Program-made: the position numbers and the translations under genes | Notes under the pieces: model-generated | Seen by the model: only the letters and a program-made list of their open reading frames with translations | Databases searched by the model: none | Told to the model about the DNA's origin: nothing | NCBI GenBank assembly: GCA_934512135.1 | Contig: CAKSWT010000015.1 | Span: forward strand, 17,048 to 81,047 | Source of the DNA: an uncultured Oscillospiraceae bacterium | GTDB taxonomy: Bacteria > Bacillota > Clostridia > Oscillospirales > Oscillospiraceae | Length of the DNA: 64,000 nt | Direction of reading: 5' to 3' | In this document: one piece after another, positions 57,701-64,000 of the stretch | Position numbering within the stretch: the first letter of the stretch is position 1 | Layout of the letters: every line of letters starts with the position of its first letter

Positions 57701-59053
57701 TTACGCCTGCCCACTGGGGCCGCCGGAGGTTCCATTTCCGCCGGAGGGCTTTTTTCCCCCTCGATAATACCGACGGCGATAGGGCTTGGATTTTCCCTCT
57801 TTTTGCTCCTTTTGGTGGTCCTTGTTGCCAGGCTGCTCCGGCTTTTTTCGGGGCTTTTTATTGTCCTGGGGGCGGCTGGCATTCTGGGGCTTTTTATTGT
57901 CCTGCTTTGTCTTGGGCTTTCTGCGGTTTTCCTGAGACTTGTCCCCTCGGGGGGAACGGCGTGGTTCAGTGGGTTCCTTTTTGCTGTCCTCTGCGGTATA
58001 GTTGGAGAGAGTGGTTTCATCAAAGAGAGTGATGGTCTCCGGCTCCGGGAGCTTGGCCTCCGGCTTGGGCAGAGGAGGAAGATCCGTAGGAATGGGCGGG
58101 TCATTTTTCTTGGCCTTGCCGTTTCGCAGTACGCAGATGTCGCAGTTGTTGTAGCATTTAATGGTGCTGGGGTCTTGCTCCAGCCGAACCTTAACCGTCT
58201 GCTTGAGTAGGTTTGAGTCGGTTACGGTGCCGATGCCGTCGCAGGTATTTACCAGGGAGTCGGACTTGGGACTGGATTTAATCAGGGATTCATAGGCATC
58301 CTGCTCATATTTCAGGCAGCACATCAGCCGGCCACAGGTGCCGGATATTTTTGTGGGATTCAGGGAGAGATTTTGCGTCTTGGCCATTTTAATGGACACC
58401 GGCTGAAAATCGTCCAAAAACTGCTTGCAGCAGAAGGGACGGCCGCAAATTCCCAGGCCACCCAGCATTTTTGCCTCATCCCGGACGCCAATCTGCCGAA
58501 GCTCAATGCGGGTGTGAAATACACTGGCCAGATCCTTAACCAGCTCCCGGAAGTCCACCCGTCCGTCGGCGGTGAAGTAGAAGAGAATCTTACTGCCGTC
58601 AAAGCTATACTCTGCGGACACCAGCTTCATATCCAGTTTATGGTCCAGAATTTTCTGCTGGCATATGTCAAAGGCAGAGGATTCTTTTTCTTTAAATTCC
58701 TTTCGGGTGCGCTTGTCGTTTTCCGTGGCAATGCGAATCACCTGGCGAAGTGGGGATACCACGCTGGTTTTTGAAATCCCGTAGTTTCCCGCCGCACAGA
58801 AGCCATATTCTGCCCCCCGGGAGGTATCGATAATCACCTCGTCTCCCGTGGCAACGGTCAGGGCGCCGGGGTCAAAGTAATAGATTTTCCCGCCCTTTTT
58901 AAACTGAATGTCCACCACGGTGATTTCCTGAGGCTCCAAGGCTTCAGGGGGAATCTCGTCGTATCCAACCGGAGTTGCCACATCGTCGTCTAAGGGAATA
59001 TTGCTGAAGGTTACAACTGGAGTTTGGGAATGCTCCGAATCATGATTGTTCAT
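57701..59053 (-). CDS. ricT: PSP1-domain protein RicT (YaaT)
   Basis: Subunit of the Y-complex that in Bacillus promotes RNase Y mRNA processing and carries Fe-S clusters. It has 450 residues. The PSP1 core holds Cys clusters GLGICGRPFCC, SGTCGRLMCC and CYNNCDIC. The last 140 or so residues are a low-complexity, Lys/Pro/Asn/Gln-rich basic tail (for example DNKKPRKKPEQPGNK and PYRRRYYRGG), absent from Bacillus YaaT (about 275 residues), and possibly RNA-binding. GGAG lies just upstream of ATG 59053. 25 bp after holB in the same operon. Confidence 0.92.
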   Translation of the reverse strand: MNNHDSEHSQTPVVTFSNIPLDDDVATPVGYDEIPPEALEPQEITVVDIQFKKGGKIYYFDPGALTVATGDEVIIDTSRGAEYGFCAAGNYGISKTSVVSPLRQVIRIATENDKRTRKEFKEKESSAFDICQQKILDHKLDMKLVSAEYSFDGSKILFYFTADGRVDFRELVKDLASVFHTRIELRQIGVRDEAKMLGGLGICGRPFCCKQFLDDFQPVSIKMAKTQNLSLNPTKISGTCGRLMCCLKYEQDAYESLIKSSPKSDSLVNTCDGIGTVTDSNLLKQTVKVRLEQDPSTIKCYNNCDICVLRNGKAKKNDPPIPTDLPPLPKPEAKLPEPETITLFDETTLSNYTAEDSKKEPTEPRRSPRGDKSQENRRKPKTKQDNKKPQNASRPQDNKKPRKKPEQPGNKDHQKEQKEGKSKPYRRRYYRGGKKPSGGNGTSGGPSGQA

Positions 59054-59078
59054 TAAGTTTCTCCGTTCTAATCAAAAT

Positions 59079-60026
59079 CTATGAGGAAGGCTGAATCCGG
59101 GACAGCAGACTGCCCACTGCGTGACCGGCACTTCCGTTGGCCTGAAGCAGCGTAATGGCATGGGATACTGCTTGTGCCGCAGAAAACAGCTGCTTCTGGG
59201 TGCAGTCGGAGAGCACCTTTGTCTGGGCAGAGGGCACCGCGCCGGGATTCATGGCCCGGACAAAACTGCGGTTTAGGTCTGTGAGCAGCTCCAAAAGCTC
59301 CTGGCGCTTTAGCTTCTCCAGAGGAAGGAGCGCGGTAAGCAGTTCCAGCTCATCCTTGGAGGCAATGGCGGACATAATGTCTGCGGCCTGACGGTCCAGG
59401 GCGGTTTCCGGCGTGTGGAGCAGGGAGAGCGCCGATCCCAGATAGCCTTCGCTTTTGTCCATAGCCCGGGCCAGGTCCTCCGGAGAGGCGTCCGGCTCCC
59501 GCTCTTTCAAGGCGGACCGAAGCTGATCCTGAGGCAGGGGTGCCAAAGTCAAGGTCACGGCTCTGGAACGAACCGTCTCTAAAAGCTTTTCCATACTGTC
59601 GGTCATCAAGAGAAAGGTACAGTAGGAGGGAGGCTCTTCTAACAGTTTCAGCAGGGCGTTTTGCGCCGGCGCCTGCATATCCTGGGCCCGGGGCAGCAGA
59701 TAAATCTTTCGCTTTCCCTCGTTGGGCAGAACATAGGCGTCCCCCTGCATATCACGGATCAGGCGAATGGGAATAGTGGCGGTATCGCTGTCAACGGTGA
59801 TAATATCCGGGTGCTCCTGCTGAAAGGCCTTTCGGCAGGAGGGACACTGGCCGCAGGGAACGACTTGATCGGACTCACATTCCATGGCCGCCGCAAGAAT
59901 CCTGGCCAGGGTCTTTTTCCCGGAGCCGGAGGGACCCTCTAAAATATAGCAGTGGGAAAAATGATCTCTGCCGGCACTTAGCCGCTGCTTTAGCGGGTCA
60001 TTGCCGAGAAAATCGGGAAATCGCAT
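59079..60026 (-). CDS. holB: DNA polymerase III delta' subunit
   Basis: Clamp-loader subunit, 315 residues. AAA+ P-loop GPSGSGKKTLA, zinc-binding CGQCPSCR, DMQAPAQNALLKLLEEPP and the sensor 1 segment TDSMEKLLETVRSRA are characteristic. Its ATG overlaps the darA stop by one base (TGATG), so they are translationally coupled. Confidence 0.95.
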   Translation of the reverse strand: MRFPDFLGNDPLKQRLSAGRDHFSHCYILEGPSGSGKKTLARILAAAMECESDQVVPCGQCPSCRKAFQQEHPDIITVDSDTATIPIRLIRDMQGDAYVLPNEGKRKIYLLPRAQDMQAPAQNALLKLLEEPPSYCTFLLMTDSMEKLLETVRSRAVTLTLAPLPQDQLRSALKEREPDASPEDLARAMDKSEGYLGSALSLLHTPETALDRQAADIMSAIASKDELELLTALLPLEKLKRQELLELLTDLNRSFVRAMNPGAVPSAQTKVLSDCTQKQLFSAAQAVSHAITLLQANGSAGHAVGSLLSRIQPSS

Positions 60027-60346
60027 CAGACCTTTTCAAATCGGTCTACGTCCACCACAAAGATGGTAGCGCCGCCCACGGAGACCTCCAGGGGCATATT
60101 GGTGTCGAAGTCAAAGGAGAGATCGTTGGTGGGAATCACCTGCTTGCGGCTGTGGGAGTATTCCTTGATAATGTCGATGACGGTCTGAACCATTTTGTCC
60201 TCTACGCCCACCAAAAGGGTGATGTTATTGGAGAGGAGAAAGCCGCCGGTAGTGGCCAGCTTGGTGGAAGAAAAGCCGCGATGGCTCAAATTACGGACTA
60301 CGGTATTGGCATCTTCACGGTCAACAATGGCAAACAGCAATTTCAT
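60026..60346 (-). CDS. darA: Cyclic di-AMP receptor DarA (PstA/YaaQ)
   Basis: PII-like trimeric c-di-AMP-binding protein, 106 residues. MKLLFAIVDREDA, the loop around TTGGFLLSNNITLLVGV and the C-terminal GGATIFVVDVDRFEKV match the family. ATG 60346 has AGGAGG. Its target is unknown in general. The trkAH genes in this window encode a potassium system of a type often controlled by c-di-AMP through other receptors. Confidence 0.95.
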   Translation of the reverse strand: MKLLFAIVDREDANTVVRNLSHRGFSSTKLATTGGFLLSNNITLLVGVEDKMVQTVIDIIKEYSHSRKQVIPTNDLSFDFDTNMPLEVSVGGATIFVVDVDRFEKV

Positions 60347-60360
60347 GGATGGTGCCTCCT

Positions 60361-61734
60361 TTATAATATGGGTGATTCGCAATTCACCCCAATGCATTCC
60401 TCTATATTATAACTCTTTTTTTGTAAATAGGCTATATGTTTTTCAGTTATTTCCTCACCTGGGGCAACGACAGGAATACCCGGGGGATAGGGGGCAAGAA
60501 TCTGAGCGGAAATTCTCCCTGCGGCCTGGGAGAGGGGAAGAAATTCTTTTGGTCCGAAGAGAGCCCCGCGAATGGACATGGGACGGGAAGGAAGCGGAGG
60601 CGGAAGAAAATCAAGGCAGTGGGAGGCAGGCCTCTGCGGCAGGCTGCACAGAGCGGAAAACAGCCTGTCCAGATCCTGTTCCCGGTCACAGCAGGTCAAA
60701 ATACACACCAGATACCGTTCGTCTGACATCTCCACGTAGACGTTCTGCTTTTGGAGCAGCAGGTCAGCCTGATGGCCGCTGAGGCCGGCAGATGCTGTGT
60801 CAATGGTCAGCCGACAGGGATCCAGCGAAAGGCCGGGGCACTGGGTCAAAACGGAAAAAAGCGTTTCTTGGGAAATCCGACGCCGCATTGCGGAGACAAG
60901 GGCTGCCATGTGGCGATAATCGGCGCCGGCCTCGCCCTCCAGCAGGGCCCGGGCATAGTCGATGGAGGCTAAAATGGGATAGCTGGGGGAGGTGGTGGAG
61001 AAAATCGAGGACATTTGTTTGAGCTCCAGGGCGGTCCATGGAGCCTGAGCGCCGGTCAAAAGCACCGCACTGGATCCCAGAGCCGGAAGGGTTTTGTGGG
61101 TGGAAACCACGCAGAGGTCCGCTCCCTCCTCCGGGGCAGAGGGAAGCCCCAAAAAGGGAAAATGGGCGCCATGGGCCTGGTCCACCAAAAGATAGACACC
61201 GAAGCGATGGCACAGGGCAGCCAGAGGCTTTAAGTCAGTGATTACGCCGTAGTAGCTGGGGGTGGTGACCACCACGGCCCTGGCCTCCGGATGCTCTGTC
61301 AGGGCTTGTTCCAGGAGAGCCGGAGAGATCGGTCCGGGAAGGGAGGTGCCGGGCAGGAGATCCGGCAGTAAATATACCGGGGTGATGTCCAGCAGGGCCA
61401 TGGTGTTGTATACGCTTTTATGACAGCCTCGGTCTAAAATCACCGTGCTTCCCACTCCGGCAGCCGCCAGCAGCATGGTTTGAATGCCCTGGGTGGAGCC
61501 GCAGGAAAAGAACAGCGCATCCCTTCCATGGGCGCTTTGGGCATACAGTGCTTCTGCCTGGGCAATGGGACCTTCTCCGGTATAGAGATTTCCCGTGGGG
61601 GCAATTTCCGTAAAGTCCAGAGAAGCGCAGTGAGAAAATGCGCCGGAAAGCCGGCCCTTGTGGCCGGGCATATGAAGCCGCAGGGGCTGGGTGTGGGCAA
61701 GATGGGAAAGAGCATGATAAAGTGGTGCGTTCAT
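60361..61734 (-). CDS. Orn/Lys/Arg decarboxylase family PLP enzyme (YaaO-like)
   Basis: A 457-residue fold-type-I PLP enzyme related to Bacillus YaaO/SpeA. LHMPGHKGR and the EIAPTGNLY segment near the N-terminus, VDQAHGAHF with the PLP-binding Asp, and the Schiff-base Lys214 in STHKTLPALGSSA are present. The substrate (arginine or lysine) cannot be determined. ATG 61734 follows GGAGG; a 32-residue upstream extension is rejected. It heads the operon with darA, holB and ricT; its stop is 14 bp before the darA start. In Bacillus tmk and yaaR lie in between, and both are missing here. Confidence 0.9.
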   Translation of the reverse strand: MNAPLYHALSHLAHTQPLRLHMPGHKGRLSGAFSHCASLDFTEIAPTGNLYTGEGPIAQAEALYAQSAHGRDALFFSCGSTQGIQTMLLAAAGVGSTVILDRGCHKSVYNTMALLDITPVYLLPDLLPGTSLPGPISPALLEQALTEHPEARAVVVTTPSYYGVITDLKPLAALCHRFGVYLLVDQAHGAHFPFLGLPSAPEEGADLCVVSTHKTLPALGSSAVLLTGAQAPWTALELKQMSSIFSTTSPSYPILASIDYARALLEGEAGADYRHMAALVSAMRRRISQETLFSVLTQCPGLSLDPCRLTIDTASAGLSGHQADLLLQKQNVYVEMSDERYLVCILTCCDREQDLDRLFSALCSLPQRPASHCLDFLPPPLPSRPMSIRGALFGPKEFLPLSQAAGRISAQILAPYPPGIPVVAPGEEITEKHIAYLQKKSYNIEECIGVNCESPIL

Positions 61735-61762
61735 AGGCGCCTCCAAATTTGAGGATAGGAAC

Positions 61763-61791
61763 ATCATACCACGAAATAATTTCCCCTGCAA
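61763..61791 (-). promoter_or_regulatory. Promoter of the decarboxylase-darA-holB-ricT operon
   Basis: Minus strand: TTGCAG (61786-61791), 17-bp spacer, TATGAT (61763-61768). Confidence 0.8.
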
Positions 61792-61918
61792 TATGGTGAT
61801 AGACCATACATAATGTGAAGAAAAACACAAATATACACTAAAATATTACGAAAATATTATGCCATCTCAGAAAATAAAGGAAAAACAGAAAATTTTGTAG
61901 TTTTTATGGGCAGAGATA

Positions 61919-61946
61919 TTTACTTTTCAAAGTAAATTGCTATAAT
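61919..61946 (+). promoter_or_regulatory. Promoter and perfect palindromic operator of the second solute-binding protein
   Basis: TTTACTTTTCAAAGTAAA (61919-61936) is a perfect 8+2+8 palindrome covering the -35/spacer of a promoter whose TATAAT is at 61941-61946. The palindrome is a likely repressor site. Confidence 0.6.
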
Positions 61947-61992
61947 AGATTTTGTCCTTTTTGAGGGATGTCAAATTTTAAGGAGGTAAACC

Positions 61993-63729
61993 ATGAAAAA
62001 AGCACTTTCCCTGTTATTAGCACTGGGCATGCTGCTGGGTCTTATGGCAGGCTGCGGAAATGAGTCCACCGCATCCTCTGCCACCGGGTCTTCCAAGACG
62101 GAGACCAAAACGGAGACCGAAGCAGACAAGACCCAGGAAACATCCGCCGAGGAAGCTGCAGAAGCACAGGCAAGCGGCGAGGCATCCGAGGAATACACCT
62201 TTGAAGGAACCTGGGCAGAATATCCCCTTTGCGACCCCGGCACAAAAACTCTGTCCATGTGGTGTGAGTTCCCGGGATTTTTGAGCATGATCGGAATTGA
62301 CTCCTACAAGGATTTCACCACCTTTGCTGCGGCGGAAGAAGCCACCGGCGTCCATGTGGAGTTTACCGAGGTTTCCATGACCACCGCTGCGGAGCTGTTC
62401 TCCCTGATGTGCGCCTCCGGGGACTATAAGGATCTGATCTCCGGCGCAGTCCAGCTCTATGGATCCTCCTCCGCTGCCATTGAGGACGAGGTGATTATTG
62501 ATCTAAAGGAATACGCCGAGGAATACATGGGAAACTATATGACCATCCTCAATGATCCCAAAAATAAGGCAGCCAAGGGCAGCGCCTACAACAGCGAGGG
62601 CCAGCTGCCTCAGATCGCCACCATTTCCGATGATTACTGCCCTACCACCGGCGCGCAGATTCGCCAGGACTGGCTGGATGCCCTGAAGCTGGAGACACCT
62701 GTGACCTATGATGACTGGGAAACCACGTTGAAGGCATTCAAGAGCAATTATAACTGCTCCTCGGCCTTGCTTCTCTCCGGTGTTACCCAGGGCTCCGACG
62801 GTATGCTGGTAGGAGGCTACGGTACCATTGGTGCGGCGGAGTCCTCCACCGGTGCCGAAGTGACCAATATGTATGTGAAGGACGGGACAATCTATAACGG
62901 CTATGTAGATGATTCCTACAAGGCATATTTGAAGATGATGGCCAAGTGGTATTCCGAGGGGCTGATTTCCCCCGACTTTATCACCGCGTCCTCTGACAAT
63001 TCTCAGAACAACACCGATTCTGTGATTCTCTCCGGTAATGCGGGCATCTGGTATGCCCAGGGCAATTTTATCGGAACCTATGAGGCCCAGGGCACCGACG
63101 GTCTAACCATCTCCGGTATCGCTGAGCCCTATGATCCAGAGTACACCGACGGCATCAATCACTTTGGGGCGGATTCCGGTACGGACGCCTCTGGCAGCGC
63201 CATTTCGGTTTCCACCGGCTGCAATGATCCTGAGCTGGCGTGCCAGTGGCTGGATTACTTTTTTGGAGAGGATGGTATTCTCCTGGCCAACTACGGCATT
63301 GAGGGGGAGGCCTTTGAATATGATGAGAACGGAAATCCCCACTTTACCGATTTTATTGTGGATTCCGGGAACTTCCAGTTCTATATGGTAGGCTATACCC
63401 TGTCTGCGGTACCCACCTATCAGGACTTCGACAGACAGTGGTTCACCTATGGGGACAATGTCATTGAAGCATTTGAGACCTGGGGGAACTGCACAGATTC
63501 TACTATGAGTATTCCCAAGGCACTTACGCTGAATACGGACCAGGCGGACGAATACAGTACCACCTTCTCAGACATTAAGACCCTGGCGGAGGAGTATGTG
63601 TCCAAGTTTATTGTAGGTGAGTACGATGTGGACGCCCAGTGGGAGGATTATGTTGAGAAGCTCAACAGCATGGGCCTGCAGGACTGCATTGATATTTATC
63701 AGGAAGCATACGACTCCTTTATCGAATAA
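61993..63729 (+). CDS. Extracellular solute-binding lipoprotein (second orphan copy)
   Basis: A 578-residue substrate-binding lipoprotein. Lipobox LMAGC (Cys21), then an acidic Ser/Thr/Glu/Ala linker to about residue 70 and a bilobed domain with TYDDWETTLKAFKSNYN, AKWYSEGLISPDF, FFGEDGILLANYGIEG and a C-terminal YVEKLNSMGLQDCID. It is paralogous to 30106-31848 but lacks close identity in the ligand-binding half, so a different ligand is likely. No permease follows; the gene is followed by a terminator and rRNA-type promoters. AAGGAGG precedes the ATG, and the promoter carries a palindromic operator. Confidence 0.85.
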   Translation: MKKALSLLLALGMLLGLMAGCGNESTASSATGSSKTETKTETEADKTQETSAEEAAEAQASGEASEEYTFEGTWAEYPLCDPGTKTLSMWCEFPGFLSMIGIDSYKDFTTFAAAEEATGVHVEFTEVSMTTAAELFSLMCASGDYKDLISGAVQLYGSSSAAIEDEVIIDLKEYAEEYMGNYMTILNDPKNKAAKGSAYNSEGQLPQIATISDDYCPTTGAQIRQDWLDALKLETPVTYDDWETTLKAFKSNYNCSSALLLSGVTQGSDGMLVGGYGTIGAAESSTGAEVTNMYVKDGTIYNGYVDDSYKAYLKMMAKWYSEGLISPDFITASSDNSQNNTDSVILSGNAGIWYAQGNFIGTYEAQGTDGLTISGIAEPYDPEYTDGINHFGADSGTDASGSAISVSTGCNDPELACQWLDYFFGEDGILLANYGIEGEAFEYDENGNPHFTDFIVDSGNFQFYMVGYTLSAVPTYQDFDRQWFTYGDNVIEAFETWGNCTDSTMSIPKALTLNTDQADEYSTTFSDIKTLAEEYVSKFIVGEYDVDAQWEDYVEKLNSMGLQDCIDIYQEAYDSFIE

Positions 63730-63733
63730 AGGT

Positions 63734-63770
63734 CAGGAACTCCCCCGTGGAAGAGCGGGGGAGTTCCTGT
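63734..63770 (+). terminator. Terminator of the second solute-binding gene
   Basis: A perfect 14-bp stem (63734-63747 with 63756-63769). The following T tract is short. Confidence 0.75.
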
Positions 63771-63858
63771 AGAAATACCGTAAATTGTGGGGAAAAGGGG
63801 AAAGAAAACACCATTTGTTGTGTATCCCAAAATAATTCAGGAAAAGCGAAAAAAGTAG

Positions 63859-63887
63859 TTGACAAAATTGGAGGGGTGGATTATAAT
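63859..63887 (+). promoter_or_regulatory. Upstream promoter P1 of a probable rRNA operon
   Basis: TTGACA (63859-63864), 17-bp spacer, TATAAT (63882-63887): full consensus. No gene follows within the window. Confidence 0.85.
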
Positions 63888-63961
63888 ATCTGAGCACTTG
63901 AGAGAGCGGCCCGAAACAAGGGCCCGCAGCTCAGAATCCTTCCAAATCAAGAAAAAAGTTC

Positions 63962-63990
63962 TTGACAGATACGGAAGGATGTGCTAAAAT
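63962..63990 (+). promoter_or_regulatory. Downstream promoter P2 of a probable rRNA operon
   Basis: TTGACA (63962-63967), 17-bp spacer, TAAAAT (63985-63990). Two strong tandem promoters about 100 bp apart are typical of rrn operons in Firmicutes near the origin; the transcribed unit lies beyond the right edge. Confidence 0.8.
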
Positions 63991-64000
63991 AATCAGGCTG

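Overview
The window looks like a chromosomal segment of a Gram-positive anaerobe of the class Clostridia, probably Oscillospiraceae (Oscillibacter/Flavonifractor-like). The grounds are high-50s GC by eye, strong AGGAGG ribosome sites, consensus TTGACA-17-TATAAT promoters, MATE and TrkAH transporters, SmsCB-type SUF genes, two CoA-transferases of the butyrate/acetate type, an S-layer-homology protein and Bacillus/Clostridium-type origin genes. The taxonomic placement is inference. No phage, plasmid, integrase, complete transposase or CRISPR array was seen.

Layout. 1-4.8 kb: glycogen genes (the tail of a probable glgD, then glgA and a GH13-GH77 fusion). 5-6.3 kb: a CoA-transferase. 6.3-9.9 kb: two beta-helix proteins, followed by an apeB/pepF peptidase operon. 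13.5-16.8 kb: gapA with a structured leader, pyk and a cytidylate-kinase-like gene. 16.9-19.3 kb: a third, membrane-anchored beta-helix protein. 19.5-25.2 kb: dus, a MATE exporter behind a 24-codon leader ORF, a MITE-like element, an HD hydrolase, ung, and metY behind a leader with overlapping small ORFs. 25.3-33.4 kb: murJ-trkA-trkH, tRNA-Leu, an orphan solute-binding lipoprotein and a second CoA-transferase. 33.4-38.6 kb: two parS sites, soj-parB, serS, mscL, an unknown membrane protein, a shikimate-kinase-like gene and rlmH. 38.7-46.2 kb: a DUF4127-SLH protein, uraA, a CmpB-like protein, tRNA-Met, tRNA-Glu, prfC and an EamA transporter. 46.2-47.9 kb: sufC-sufB. 48-57.7 kb: dnaA, oriC, dnaN, rlbA, recF, remB, gyrB, gyrA and rnhA. 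57.7-61.7 kb: decarboxylase-like gene, darA, holB and ricT. 62-64 kb: a second orphan solute-binding lipoprotein, then tandem rRNA-type promoters running off the right edge.

The window therefore spans the replication origin. The dnaA-dnaN gap holds a cluster of DnaA boxes with a DnaA-trio-like tract and an AT-rich stretch. Sampled lines of plus-strand genes favour C left of this point and G right of it, as expected at an origin. Consequently gapA, pyk, serS, prfC and the glycogen genes would be transcribed head-on to replication. The usual rpmH-rnpA-yidC-mnmE-mnmG-rsmG block does not lie between dnaA and soj-parB.

The best candidates for undescribed biology are the beta-helix family with exported and apparently cytosolic members, the two leader-peptide regions (MATE and metY), the gapA leader, a recurring 5'-terminal mRNA hairpin design, and the DUF4127-SLH surface protein.
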